Positions 1 through 8,376 are shown, counted from the first letter of the stretch. The stretch is 64,000 nucleotides of DNA from Rubrobacter indicoceani (GCF_003568865.1 NZ_CP031115.1:1612001-1676000), one strand, 5' to 3'. Program-made: numbers and translations. The notes: a model not told the origin generated them from the letters alone.

Positions 1-477
1 GTACACGTCGCCCTTGCTCTGCGTGTAGCCCTTCGTCCTCAGGAACCCGAAGCCATCCGGTAGAACGTCGAGGATGCCCGTCTGAGGAGCGCCCTGCCCG
101 TCCTGCTGAACCTCGGAATCCTGGCTGCCCTGCTGGCTGCTCTGCTGATTTTTCTGGCGGCGGTTGTTCTGACGACCGTTCTGGTTGTTCTGCCGGTTGT
201 CCTGCCGCTGCTGCTTCTGGGGGGCCGGGGCTTCGGCGGTCTCGACGGGGTTTGCCTCTGAAGGGGACCCGGAGCCATTCGTCGAGGCGGGGGGTGCGGT
301 CGGGGCGGCCTCCTCGGTCGGAGCGGCCTGTCTTGAGGCCTGATCCGTCGCGACCTTGAAGATCAACTCCGCAAGCTCGGGCTTCCGATACTTCCGGTAC
401 TTCTCTATGCCGAGCTGCGAGGCGATCTGATGCAGATCGCTCAGCCGCTTGCGCTCAAGAGTAGCCAGTTCCGTCAT
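1..477 (-). CDS. rho: Transcription termination factor Rho, N-terminal part (cut by window edge)
   Basis: The 159 visible residues are the N-terminus of Rho, the hexameric RNA helicase that ends transcription. Residues about 5-42 form the Rho_N helical domain. Residues 87-128 are a low-complexity insert in which 23 of 42 residues are Gln or Asn, interspersed with Arg and Lys. The cold-shock RNA-binding domain begins near residue 134 (GILDVLPDGFGFLR). The ATPase domains lie beyond the window. The ATG at 475-477 is preceded by an AGGTGGA ribosome site 5-6 nt upstream. N-terminal insertions are known in actinobacterial Rho; the Gln/Asn richness here is notable. Identification is firm despite the truncation. 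Confidence 0.93.
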   Translation of the reverse strand, partial: MTELATLERKRLSDLHQIASQLGIEKYRKYRKPELAELIFKVATDQASRQAAPTEEAAPTAPPASTNGSGSPSEANPVETAEAPAPQKQQRQDNRQNNQNGRQNNRRQKNQQSSQQGSQDSEVQQDGQGAPQTGILDVLPDGFGFLRTKGYTQSKGDVY

Positions 478-924
478 GATGCTCCACCTTCTCTTTTCGA
501 CTCGGAGACTTTCCCGGACACACGAGAACCGTGAACCCCGTCCCCTCTTCTTACTCCGACTTCTTCTCCGACCGAGAGAACGGACGCACTTGTAGCCCTG
601 ATTTCTTCGGTGCTGATAGCGTAGATCGAAATCTTCTTTTATCCTTGATCTCTCAACGTGCCTCGTCTCGACACTTCAGATACACCACCTGCGGTTGTGT
701 GCGGCTGTCCCTGTAGCTCGGCGCCGCATTTTCCGTGAGTGAGCCAGACAAGACGTGCCGCCGACTCTCGTTTCTATGAGTTCGGGCGGGTTCTGGATCT
801 GGAGTCCCCGCAACCCGGCTTCGGGTTCGAGGCGTGAGTGGTGTCAACGAATATTACCATACCCGATGCGGATGACATCGCCGCACCATCCGCACGCCTT
901 CGGGGCCGGTTTTCGGCCTGTCTT
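478..924. other. 447-bp gene-free stretch upstream of rho
   Basis: No convincing gene is seen; short reading frames here have no recognisable product. A rho leader and promoter on the minus strand would be expected, but no clear -35/-10 pair stands out. A small hairpin (GGCCG/CGGCC, 904-918) lies just past the stop of the cyclic-DPG synthetase gene and could be a weak terminator for it, though no T-tract follows. A second small stem (AACCCG/CGGGTT) lies near 811-826. A TTCGA-containing stretch there resembles a tRNA T-loop but has no matching stem. Confidence 0.4.
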
Positions 925-2241
925 TTACCCGGGGCCCTGGAGAACCCGCCGGGCGAGGCCGAGCAGGACCCCGTCGAGATTGTCCCCCACCGGGTCGTTG
1001 TCGCAGTACACGACGCGCTTGCCTTCCTCGGCCCCGCGAGCCGTCACCCCGTCTATCGCTGCGGCCTTGATCTCCGTCAGATAAACCTCCGCCTCCCCCA
1101 TCCCGGCAAGGTCCTCTTCGAGCTTCGCCCGGTCCGACAGGTTCCCCGATACCCCGACGACCTCGCAGCCCGCCGTCTCTTCAAGATAATCCGCCAGCTT
1201 CGGGAGGATCGCCTCCGGCGCGGTCGAGACGTATGCGACCTTCGTCCCCCGCACCTCCCCGACCGGACGCGGCCTGAAGACAACCGGAACCACCTGCAGC
1301 TCCGGGTTTACGGTAAGCGCGGCCTCCGATATCTCCCGTACCCGCTCCTCGGGAGCGAGCGGCTCCTCGGCCATCGTCAGGAGCAGCACGTCCGAGACCA
1401 GCAACCGGTACGCCCCCAGATAACCGACGATGTACTCCACGTCCTGATGCGCCCCCGCAACGAGTATCCGGCCATCCACCGCGACGGGCGGCATCGTCGC
1501 CCCCGAACCATCAAAAACGGTAAGCATCGTGTCGAGGTCGTTTGCGAGCCGCGCCCCCGCAAGCACGTTCGAGACAAACGGCTCCCCGGCAAGCCCGCCG
1601 CCGCACCTCCGGCACCCGACCGTCGTGACCCGGCTCAGGGCCGCTGTCTCGTAGTAATCGCTCGCCGCGTGCGCCCCCCGACGCAACGCTTCGAGCAGGT
1701 AGTCGCTCCCGACCGTGAGCTTTCGTCCCTCTATAACCTCCGGTTGCTGCGGCCCGCCGCGCCCCATCGAGACCACGCCGGGGTGAAAGTCCTCCGCGGC
1801 CAGCAGCCGGGCCAGATAACCCGTAACCGCCGTCTTCCCGACGCGCTTGCCCGTACCCACGACCGCGAGCGAAGGTTTCTCCGAGACCTCGCGAAGGGCC
1901 GGCGGGCGGAGCTCGAAGTCCGCCCCGATGTAGCGCGCCCCGTGCGCAAGCGATACGGACGCTATTCGCATCCTCTCGCGGTAGCCGATAACCGGCTCGT
2001 CGGAGAGGTCCACAACGGCCTCTATACCGTCCGTCTCCGAGAGTGCCTTTGCAACCGCCGCAACCGGACCGTCTGCCCTGAAGAGCGGAACGCCGTATTC
2101 GGCCCCGGCCCCGATCTTCTCCGTTCCGCCGAGAAACGCCGCCGCAACGGGACAAGCTCCGTGAGACCTCTTCACCGATTCGATGGCTTCGAGTACGACG
2201 GGCGGGTAGTGTTCGCCGTCTATAAGGAAGAGGGTCCGCAA
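925..2241 (-). CDS. cpgS: Cyclic 2,3-diphosphoglycerate synthetase homologue
   Basis: This 438-residue protein matches the archaeal cyclic 2,3-diphosphoglycerate synthetase family, which closes 2,3-diphosphoglycerate to its cyclic anhydride using ATP; the product is a thermoprotective solute in methanogens such as Methanothermus. A P-loop GTGKRVGKT lies at residues 129-138, and a CRRCGG cysteine pair at residues 210-213 could bind metal. Length fits the family. It starts 12 nt after the metallophosphoesterase gene, so the two are probably co-transcribed, and one may make and the other hydrolyse a phosphate metabolite (inference). Whether the bacterial protein truly makes cyclic DPG is unproven; it could act on a related phosphoglycerate. 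Confidence 0.75.
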   Translation of the reverse strand: MRTLFLIDGEHYPPVVLEAIESVKRSHGACPVAAAFLGGTEKIGAGAEYGVPLFRADGPVAAVAKALSETDGIEAVVDLSDEPVIGYRERMRIASVSLAHGARYIGADFELRPPALREVSEKPSLAVVGTGKRVGKTAVTGYLARLLAAEDFHPGVVSMGRGGPQQPEVIEGRKLTVGSDYLLEALRRGAHAASDYYETAALSRVTTVGCRRCGGGLAGEPFVSNVLAGARLANDLDTMLTVFDGSGATMPPVAVDGRILVAGAHQDVEYIVGYLGAYRLLVSDVLLLTMAEEPLAPEERVREISEAALTVNPELQVVPVVFRPRPVGEVRGTKVAYVSTAPEAILPKLADYLEETAGCEVVGVSGNLSDRAKLEEDLAGMGEAEVYLTEIKAAAIDGVTARGAEEGKRVVYCDNDPVGDNLDGVLLGLARRVLQGPG

Positions 2242-2253
2242 GGCGAGGTCCCG

Positions 2254-3093
2254 CTAACCCGTGGCCTGACTCGGCTCGCCGCTTGTTATCCTGTCTGCGG
2301 TTCCGTCCACCGAGCCGTCTTTCTTTATGTCCTCGTAGTGGTGATACTCGTGGGTCGTGGAGTTGAAGTCCACTATCGTCTCGCGCTCTTTGAACGGGTA
2401 CTTCCGGTAGACCCTGACACGCTCGTCCCTGACCTCGATAACGTTGTAGCACGGGCGCGTATTTCCCCGGAGGCGCGTCGTCGAGGCCGTCCCGGCGTTC
2501 ACGATAAACATATTCTCCAGACGCCACGCATAAGGAACGTGCTTGTGCCCCGAAAGCACGAGGTCCACCTCGCAATCCGCGAGAAGCTCCAGAACATCGC
2601 CCGCATCCTGGATCGTCGAGCGCTCGCGCCCAGTGCCGGGGATGGGGATAAGGTGGTGGTGCACCACGAAGATCTTCAGCTTCCCGTCCGCTTTCGAGAA
2701 CTCGTCGCGGATAAAGTCGTAGTGTTCGCGTCCGACGCGACCTTCGTTCAGGTCCGGCTCGGAGGAATCCACGCCGACCATCACCGCCTCGTCGAAGTCT
2801 ATAACCGAGTGCCGCTTGCCGAAGAGCCGCTCGAAGTGGATGTACCCGACGTTTCGGGAGTCATGGTTGCCGGGGATGACCATAACGTTTTCGCAGCGGA
2901 TCTTCCTGAGGTACTCCGCGCTCATCTCGTACTCCTGGCGATACCCGGCGTCGGTCAGATCCCCGGACATCACCACCGCCGTCGGGTCGGAGTCGTTTAT
3001 CTCCAGAATAGAGCGTTCCAGCAGGTCGGGGATGAAATACGGGCTTCCGCAGTGGATGTCTGAAATCTGCGCTATCAGAAGTCGCTCACCCAT
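2254..3093 (-). CDS. Calcineurin-like metallophosphoesterase
   Basis: The 279-residue protein has the full dinuclear-metal motif set of the calcineurin-like/CpdA class: DxH at residues 12-14, GDLTD at 44-48, GNHD at 75-78, a HHH cluster at 145-147 and GHKH at 182-185. The family cleaves phosphomono- or diesters, including cyclic nucleotides. No signal peptide is seen, so it is cytosolic. It is the promoter-proximal gene of a pair with the cyclic-DPG synthetase homologue, which suggests a related phosphate substrate rather than cAMP (inference). The ATG has a GGAGG ribosome site, and an extended -10 lies about 41 nt upstream. Confidence 0.85.
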   Translation of the reverse strand: MGERLLIAQISDIHCGSPYFIPDLLERSILEINDSDPTAVVMSGDLTDAGYRQEYEMSAEYLRKIRCENVMVIPGNHDSRNVGYIHFERLFGKRHSVIDFDEAVMVGVDSSEPDLNEGRVGREHYDFIRDEFSKADGKLKIFVVHHHLIPIPGTGRERSTIQDAGDVLELLADCEVDLVLSGHKHVPYAWRLENMFIVNAGTASTTRLRGNTRPCYNVIEVRDERVRVYRKYPFKERETIVDFNSTTHEYHHYEDIKKDGSVDGTADRITSGEPSQATG

Positions 3094-3133
3094 GTTCCTC
3101 CAAGCCGCGTCGTGTCCCTTCTACCTGAAATCC

Positions 3134-3142
3134 AGTATAGCA
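3134..3142 (-). promoter_or_regulatory. Extended -10 promoter element for the metallophosphoesterase gene
   Basis: Read on the minus strand this is TGC followed by TATACT, an extended -10 with five of six consensus bases. The predicted transcription start is about 34 nt before the ATG at 3093. No good -35 is seen, as is common for extended -10 promoters. Confidence 0.5.
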
Positions 3143-3313
3143 GAGCGACTTTCCGCCCCGGATACGGTCTGAGATGCCGGGCTTGCGAAAGGTATCCCGG
3201 GTGTGGCCTTGATGGTGTTGATACTGAACTTGAGCGCGGACGATCTCGGCATTCTTCAACCGTCCGGAGCAATACAACCACAGAAGCCCCGAGGGTCGTA
3301 GTGAGCGGACCAT

Positions 3314-3346
3314 CCGTCCGACGGCTCGACTTGTAAGGTCGGACGG
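3314..3346 (-). terminator. Probable terminator hairpin after argS
   Basis: CCGTCCGAC at 3314-3322 pairs perfectly with GTCGGACGG at 3338-3346 around a 15-nt loop. It lies about 57 nt past the argS stop codon. There is no T-tract, so termination efficiency is uncertain. Confidence 0.45.
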
Positions 3347-3402
3347 GAATCTCCGCCTACGAGCGTTCGGACACGAAGGGCGGGGACGAGCCTCTCTTTG
3401 CG

Positions 3403-5085
3403 CTACATCTCCTCCGGTGCGGAGACCCCGAGCAAGTCGAGGCCGTTCGCTATGACGCTCTTCGTTGCGGCGCAGAGCGCGAGCCTGCGGTTCTTTGTCG
3501 CCTCGTCGTCCACGAGAACCCGGTTGTGCGCGTAGAACTGGTGGAAGCGGGTCGCAAGGGCCTCCAGGTACGCCGGCAGCAAGTGGACCTCACGCTTCCC
3601 GGCGGCGTTCCTGACCACGCGCGGGTAGTCGAAGAGCTCGTTGGCGAGGGCGCGCTCGCCTTCTGTGAGGTCGGCGGCTTCGAGGTTCGCCCCGACCAGG
3701 GTTCTCGGCTCTGTTCCGGCGCGGCGGAAGATGCTTGCTATCCGGGCGTGAGCGTACTGGACGTAGAAGACGGGGTTCTCCTCGGACTCTTTTATGGCAA
3801 GGTCGAGGTCGAAGTTCATCTCCGTTTTATGCGAGGAGCGTACGTAGAAGTACCGAACGACGTCCACCCCGACCTCGTCTATCAGCTCGTCGAGCGCGAC
3901 GACGTTGCCGGAGCGTTTGCTGAACTTCACGAGCTCGCCGTCCCGGGTGAGCTTGACGAGGCGTACTATCTCGACGTCGAGGAAGTCTCCCGGCAGGCCG
4001 AGGGCGACGATGCCGGCGTTCAGCCGCTGGAAGTAGCCGGCGTGATCCGCTCCGAGAACGTTTATTGCGGTCCTGAAGCCGCGTCCCCACTTGTCCCGGT
4101 GGTACGCGATGTCCGGCGCGGCGTAGGTATACGAACCGTCGCTCTTTACCAGAACCCGGTCCTTGTCGTCCCCGAGCTCCGTCGCCCGGAGCCACAGCGC
4201 GCCGTCGGCATCAAAGGTGTGGCCGTTGTCCCGGAGCTCCCGGATGGTGGCCTCGATGCGTCCGTCGCTGTAGAGCGTCTTCTCGTTGAAGTACGTATCA
4301 AAGCGGACCCCGACACGGTCAAGGGTTCTTCTTATATCGTTCATGCACCAGTCGGCGGCGAAGAGGCCGATGGCAGCAAGCCCCGCTTCCCGGTCGGCGT
4401 CCAGGTATTCGCGACCGTGCGCTTTCATGAGATCCCGGGCGATGTCGGCGTTGTATTCGCCCTTGTAGAGCGCACCCTCGTCGGCCACGGGCCACGCCTC
4501 ATCGAAGAGCTTCGCGTACTCGACGGCCACCGTTTCGGCAGAGAGCCGCATCTGGTTTCCGCCGTCGTTGAAGTAGTACTCGCGGGAGACCCTCCGCCCC
4601 GCCGCCTCCAGCATCCGCGCCAGCGAATCACCGTAGGCGGCCTGTCGGCCGTGTCCGACGTGCATCGGGCCGGTCGGGTTCGCGCTGACGAACTCGACGT
4701 TCGCGGCCTCGCCAGAAGGTTCGTCCCTGCCGTACCTCTCACCCTCGGCCAAAAGACCGGAGATACCGTTCCACGTTGCTTCGGGGGAGATCCGGAAGTT
4801 CAGAAAGCCAGGACCTGCGACCTCGACGAGGGAGATAAAAGGCGCGTCTATAGCGGCGGCGAGCTTTTCGGCGACCTCGCGGGGGTTTCTGCGGAAGGCC
4901 TTTGCGTTTGCCAGGGCTACGTTGGAGGCGAAGTCGCCGTGGGAGGCCTCGTTCGGGCGCTCGACGTGGACGTTTCCGAGCTCGACCGCGAACTCGCGGC
5001 TTGCGGCGGCCCTGATCTCCTCCCCGACCCGCCCCTCGAAACCGTTCCGTCTCGCCGCTGCGTTCCCTGTCTTGCCTGGAGTCAT
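3403..5085 (-). CDS. argS: Arginine--tRNA ligase
   Basis: The 560-residue protein charges tRNA-Arg with arginine. The N-terminal domain includes the motif at residues 47-55 (ASHGDFASN) typical of ArgS. The class I HIGH signature appears as HVGH within NPTGPMHVGH (about residues 136-145), and the KMSKS-like loop as KFSKRSGN. The C-terminal DALR anticodon-binding domain ends with LLGVSAPEEM. The ATG overlaps the stop of the DUF3006 gene by 4 nt, so the two genes are translationally coupled. Length is normal. Confidence 0.97.
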   Translation of the reverse strand: MTPGKTGNAAARRNGFEGRVGEEIRAAASREFAVELGNVHVERPNEASHGDFASNVALANAKAFRRNPREVAEKLAAAIDAPFISLVEVAGPGFLNFRISPEATWNGISGLLAEGERYGRDEPSGEAANVEFVSANPTGPMHVGHGRQAAYGDSLARMLEAAGRRVSREYYFNDGGNQMRLSAETVAVEYAKLFDEAWPVADEGALYKGEYNADIARDLMKAHGREYLDADREAGLAAIGLFAADWCMNDIRRTLDRVGVRFDTYFNEKTLYSDGRIEATIRELRDNGHTFDADGALWLRATELGDDKDRVLVKSDGSYTYAAPDIAYHRDKWGRGFRTAINVLGADHAGYFQRLNAGIVALGLPGDFLDVEIVRLVKLTRDGELVKFSKRSGNVVALDELIDEVGVDVVRYFYVRSSHKTEMNFDLDLAIKESEENPVFYVQYAHARIASIFRRAGTEPRTLVGANLEAADLTEGERALANELFDYPRVVRNAAGKREVHLLPAYLEALATRFHQFYAHNRVLVDDEATKNRRLALCAATKSVIANGLDLLGVSAPEEM

Positions 5086-5342
5086 CCGTCTTCCTGTCTG
5101 TCTTTTTGGTCTGTACCGGTTTCTTCTGTCCCGCCGAGCAACTCTTCCAGGAGCGCGGTGTTCTCCAGACGGGCCTCGCGGGTTCTGTCGGCGTCCGGCA
5201 CGAGGCGCAGCTTAAAGATATCGCCGGGTTTCGCGCCGTCCGGCAGCGCGGAAACCGGCAGGTCAAAGGCCCCGTCCCCCTCCGGATACGGCATGAGAAC
5301 CGCCCACGATTCGTCCTCGATGCGTTCGAGTTGCACGTACAT
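5082..5342 (-). CDS. DUF3006 family small protein
   Basis: An 86-residue acidic cytosolic protein. It begins with a strand-rich segment (MYVQLERIEDESWAVL), followed by FDLPVSALPDGAKPGDIFKL, the layout of DUF3006 proteins, which often accompany secreted hydrolases or housekeeping genes. Function is unknown. The C-terminal third is charged and probably disordered. It overlaps argS by 4 nt and precedes it, suggesting co-expression. The short gap to rlmH (47 nt) places it in the same minus-strand run. Confidence 0.75.
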   Translation of the reverse strand: MYVQLERIEDESWAVLMPYPEGDGAFDLPVSALPDGAKPGDIFKLRLVPDADRTREARLENTALLEELLGGTEETGTDQKDRQEDG

Positions 5343-5389
5343 TTTCAGAGGTTAGCACTTCGGCGGAACTTTACGGACCGGGGCGCAGG

Positions 5390-5866
5390 TTACCAGTGGT
5401 ACTTTTCGCCCCGGTGGATCTTGACCGCCCGGTAGAGTTGCTCCAGCAGCACGACCCGCGCAAGCGCGTGCGGCATCGTAAGCACCCCGAACGACCACGC
5501 TTCGTCGGCGCGCCCGAGCACCTCCGGCGCAAGCCCGAGCGCGCCGCCCAGGACAAACGCAACGTGGCTTCTGCCGGATTCCCCGAGCGGCGCGAGACGT
5601 CTGGCGGCCAGGTCTTCGGAAGGAAACTGCTTGCCCCGTTCACGGTCGAGGACGACGACGTGCGCCCCGTCGGGAAGCTTCTTGAGGATGCGCCCGGCTT
5701 CCGAGAAAAGGACTTCGGCGGGCGGGAGCCGGTTCATATCCGACTCGGGGACTTCCACTACCTCGACGGGGAAGTGCTTGCGAAGGCGCCCTGCGTAGTC
5801 GTCCGCTCCGTCCTTCGACCAGCCCTTCAGCTTTCCGACGGCGATTATGGTCGCGCGGCGGATCAC
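5390..5866 (-). CDS. rlmH: 23S rRNA (pseudouridine-1915 N3)-methyltransferase RlmH
   Basis: This 158-residue SPOUT methyltransferase modifies pseudouridine 1915 in helix 69 of 23S rRNA. Diagnostic segments are the central FVLGGALGL (usually FVIGGxxGL), the MPHALARVVLLEQLYRA helix and the C-terminal GEKYHW (family ...YHR/YHW), which forms part of the SAM-binding trefoil knot. Its ATG overlaps the WalJ-like gene by 4 nt. The rlmH/walJ neighbourhood is also seen in Firmicutes. Length matches the family. Confidence 0.94.
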   Translation of the reverse strand: MIRRATIIAVGKLKGWSKDGADDYAGRLRKHFPVEVVEVPESDMNRLPPAEVLFSEAGRILKKLPDGAHVVVLDRERGKQFPSEDLAARRLAPLGESGRSHVAFVLGGALGLAPEVLGRADEAWSFGVLTMPHALARVVLLEQLYRAVKIHRGEKYHW

Positions 5867-6723
5867 AGCCGCCCGCCTTCTTCGCGCTCTTCGGTGACCC
5901 CGAACAACCCGCCCACCGGACGCGCCTCCCCGTAGACGAACCGCAGCGGCTCCGAAGGCCCCGGCGGTCTACCGACTTCGATCCAGGGCGTAGGGTGCTT
6001 TCGGAGCGCGGCCCGCACCCTGACGCCGGCGAAGTTCGCCTCGCGCAGAACCCGCGAGACCGCTCCAACCGCCCGGGCCGGAGAGTTGTTTGTTTCCGAG
6101 AGGTGCGCCAGCACGACCTCCTTCAAGCCGTGCGGGACAAGCGAGAGTACAAGGTCGGCGGCCTGATCGTTTGAGAGGTGCCCCTCTGCCGAGGCGATGC
6201 GGTGCTTCAGCTGCTGCGGATACCGACCGTTTCTGAGCCACTCGACATCGTGATTCGCCTCGACGACAAGCGCATCTACCCCGCGAAGAACGGAGAGCAG
6301 ACCCGCCCTCACCTCCCCGAGGTCCGTGGCCATCGCCATCGCGGCCTCGCCCGAGTCGAGCCTCACGCCGCACGTCGGCGCGTCGTGCGGGACCTCGAAA
6401 AAGGACGCCAGAATACCGGGCAGGGCGAACGCGTCGCCCGTCTCCACGGTCTGCGCTCCAAACCTCTCCCCCACGCCGGGGGCCGCGAAAACCGGGACGG
6501 GCCGAACCTTGCGAAGCGTGCGCAGCCCGCAGGTGTGATCCGAATGCCCGTGCGTCAGCAACACCGCGTTCACGTCACCCGCGCCGCGCCCGATGGAGTT
6601 CAACAAGGGCTCCAGGCGGCGGGCGGGGACGCCGCAGTCTACAAGGATTCCGCCGGGCTCGCGGTTCGCTTCCACGTAGGTGGCGTTGCCCGAGCTTCCG
6701 CTCGCAAGAACGGAGAACCTCAC
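5863..6723 (-). CDS. MBL-fold metallo-hydrolase, WalJ/YycJ-like
   Basis: The 286-residue protein opens with FSVLASGSSGNATYV, the hallmark of the YycJ/WalJ branch of metallo-beta-lactamase-fold hydrolases. The metal motif HGHSDH lies at residues 58-63. WalJ proteins are linked to cell-wall homeostasis and DNA repair in Gram-positive bacteria, with exonuclease activity reported for relatives. The start is GTG, with GGAGAG about 8 nt upstream. It overlaps rlmH by 4 nt, so the pair is coupled. The C-terminal 40 residues, ending in an acidic-Arg tail, extend beyond the core. Confidence 0.85.
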   Translation of the reverse strand: MRFSVLASGSSGNATYVEANREPGGILVDCGVPARRLEPLLNSIGRGAGDVNAVLLTHGHSDHTCGLRTLRKVRPVPVFAAPGVGERFGAQTVETGDAFALPGILASFFEVPHDAPTCGVRLDSGEAAMAMATDLGEVRAGLLSVLRGVDALVVEANHDVEWLRNGRYPQQLKHRIASAEGHLSNDQAADLVLSLVPHGLKEVVLAHLSETNNSPARAVGAVSRVLREANFAGVRVRAALRKHPTPWIEVGRPPGPSEPLRFVYGEARPVGGLFGVTEEREEGGRL

Positions 6724-6835
6724 GCCGGGTGCTCTCCGGTCGTGAGGTTCTCTTTTTCGCTTGTTGGTGTGTCGCCGGAGGTTTCCATCCGAAAAGGATA
6801 CCAGCCGTGCTGCGGTTGACCGCCTTGCAGCCGCT

Positions 6836-7702
6836 CTAGGCCGCGTCGCCCTCGACCAGTTCTCCCTGGACGACTATCCGCTTGGCGTAGTCCGGCAGCG
6901 TACAGGTCTGAAGGGAGATTGTCGAGCTTCCGTCATCCGGCGGGCTCATGGACTGTACGTTCTCGGGACCGACCGTCTCCTGCCCGGTTATGCGGTAGAC
7001 GTACTCGCCGCCCTCGGCGTCGGTGACGATCACCTCGTCGCCCTCCACAAGGTTCGGTACGTCGCGGAAGACCTGCCAGGAACCCGTTCCTTCGTAGCCG
7101 ATTCGGTGACCGGCGATAAAGGTGTTCGCTCCGGCCTGCCACGGAAAGCCCGTCGCCGGATGGTGAACGGTGGAGTCCGTGAGCGCTTCCTCCGTAAGCT
7201 CGTTGTAGACCGGCACGTCCGTCAGGCCGAGCGCGGGTATCGTCAGGTAGAGCGTCTTGTCTTCCGGACCGCCCGGGTCCCGCCCGAAGTTGAAGGGCTT
7301 GACCGCCGGTATCGCCCCTGCGGACGACCCTTCGGTGCCGGGGAGTGAGATCACTTCGGCGTTTGTCGGAGCGTTCCAGTCCCGTTGCTCCGGCGCGCCT
7401 TGGGCGAGCTGCTCCTCGGAGAGCACGTCCTCCGGGGTTATCGACTCGACCTGACTTCCGTTCTCTCCAGCCCCCTGAGCCGCGTCGGACAGTTCGGAAA
7501 GGGAACTCTGTTCAGAACTCTGGCCTTCGGCCTGCGCAGAAGACCGGGCACCGGACGAAGAATCGTCTCCGGGCGCGCCAGCCGACTGACCACAGCCCGC
7601 TACAAGGGTTATCGTCAGAGACAGAAGGAGCAGGACGGTAGCCGTCCTGCTCCTGATATCGAAGCTCAATGTAGACAAAGTATGCCTAGAGAGCCTGTCC
7701 AC
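6836..7702 (-). CDS. Class E-like sortase with lipoprotein signal peptide
   Basis: A sortase-type cysteine transpeptidase with catalytic His199 (AGHR), Cys267 (LQTC) and Arg275 (KRIVV). The N-terminus has RSR, a leucine-rich stretch and a lipobox LVAGC with Cys37, predicting lipid anchoring rather than the usual transmembrane anchor. Residues 38-130 are a Ser/Glu/Gly-rich linker. The start is uncertain: GTG at 7702 overlaps the ferritin-like gene by 17 nt, and TTG codons at 7678 and 7669 are alternatives; none has a strong ribosome site. It follows the ferritin-like gene and may be co-transcribed. Its substrate is not evident here. Confidence 0.82.
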   Translation of the reverse strand: MDRLSRHTLSTLSFDIRSRTATVLLLLSLTITLVAGCGQSAGAPGDDSSSGARSSAQAEGQSSEQSSLSELSDAAQGAGENGSQVESITPEDVLSEEQLAQGAPEQRDWNAPTNAEVISLPGTEGSSAGAIPAVKPFNFGRDPGGPEDKTLYLTIPALGLTDVPVYNELTEEALTDSTVHHPATGFPWQAGANTFIAGHRIGYEGTGSWQVFRDVPNLVEGDEVIVTDAEGGEYVYRITGQETVGPENVQSMSPPDDGSSTISLQTCTLPDYAKRIVVQGELVEGDAA

Positions 7703-8354
7703 CGGTGTCCATCATCGCGTCCATCCCGAGGAACGGAGCGATAGCGGCGAGCACCTCGTCCTGCGTGAGCGCGGCCGGGAACGGATCGTTCGCGGGTGGC
7801 ACGACGCCGAGAAGGTTGTTGAAGGCCACGACGTGCTGGCCCTCGACCGCTACGATGCTTCCGGCGGCCGCAAGAACGGCGGGATCTTGGATCAGTACCC
7901 CGGCGCCGAGATAGGCACCGACACCGACCGGCTCGAAGGTGGACGCCAGCGCGAGAATCGAAGCCTCGCTCGTGAAGGCGTCGGCCGGGAAAGTGAACTC
8001 CGGCTTCTCGACCGGGGTACCACCGGCCTCGGTGATCAGACCGATAAGAGCCTCGACGTGCTGGTTCTCGTGGTCGCCCACGGCAGCTACCTGGCTCAGA
8101 GCCGGCTCGGAGAGCACACCTGCGTCCAGAGCGAGCTGGTAGAACTCGGCCTCGAGGTACTCAAGGGTGAGCGCGAAGTTGGCGATCTCGAGATCCCCGC
8201 CGCCGTCATCCTGAGCGGTTGCCCTGCCTGCTAGTACGGTAGAGCCGACAGCGGCTCCCATACCGGCCACAGCCAGAGCCTTGAAGAATCCCTTGCGGCT
8301 GGTCGGCTGCGAAAATTCTTCTACGCTCGGCACGTTAACTTTGTGCTTCTGCAT
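7686..8354 (-). CDS. Tat-exported ferritin-like protein (ferritin_2/desiccation-related type) 1
   Basis: The 222-residue protein has a Tat-like signal SRKGFFK (residues 19-25, with RK in place of RR), a hydrophobic segment and a likely cleavage after ATA near residue 47. The mature part is a four-helix ferritin-like fold: ALTLEYLEAEFY (helix with Glu ligands), then DHENQHVE (residues 94-101), and a later EGQH. This layout matches extracytoplasmic ferritin_2 proteins of unknown or desiccation-related function. It is a paralogue of the next gene (8377-9021): both share the phrases SEPALSQ or AEPALSQ, ATFEPVGVGAY and IVPPAN or VVPPAN. The 22-nt spacing supports an operon. Confidence 0.85.
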   Translation of the reverse strand: MQKHKVNVPSVEEFSQPTSRKGFFKALAVAGMGAAVGSTVLAGRATAQDDGGGDLEIANFALTLEYLEAEFYQLALDAGVLSEPALSQVAAVGDHENQHVEALIGLITEAGGTPVEKPEFTFPADAFTSEASILALASTFEPVGVGAYLGAGVLIQDPAVLAAAGSIVAVEGQHVVAFNNLLGVVPPANDPFPAALTQDEVLAAIAPFLGMDAMMDTGGQAL

Positions 8355-8376
8355 GATTTAGCTCTCTCCTTTCTTT

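Larger units (their letters stand above)
3094..3402. other. 309-bp intergenic region between argS and the metallophosphoesterase gene
   Basis: No gene is seen. On the minus strand it carries the extended -10 of the metallophosphoesterase/cyclic-DPG pair near its low-coordinate end, and a perfect 9-bp hairpin at 3314-3346 that probably ends the argS transcript. The middle, about 3145-3310, holds nothing I recognise. Confidence 0.6.

Noticed and set aside
805-850. TTCGA-containing stretch resembling a tRNA T-loop
   Set aside because: The flanking five-base arms do not pair and no acceptor or anticodon stem can be drawn.
838-3063. 741-codon plus-strand open frame
   Set aside because: It is antisense to the cyclic-DPG synthetase and metallophosphoesterase genes, has no domain and has the Arg/Pro-rich composition typical of shadow frames in GC-rich DNA.
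3526-5355. 609-codon plus-strand open frame
   Set aside because: Antisense shadow of argS and the DUF3006 gene.
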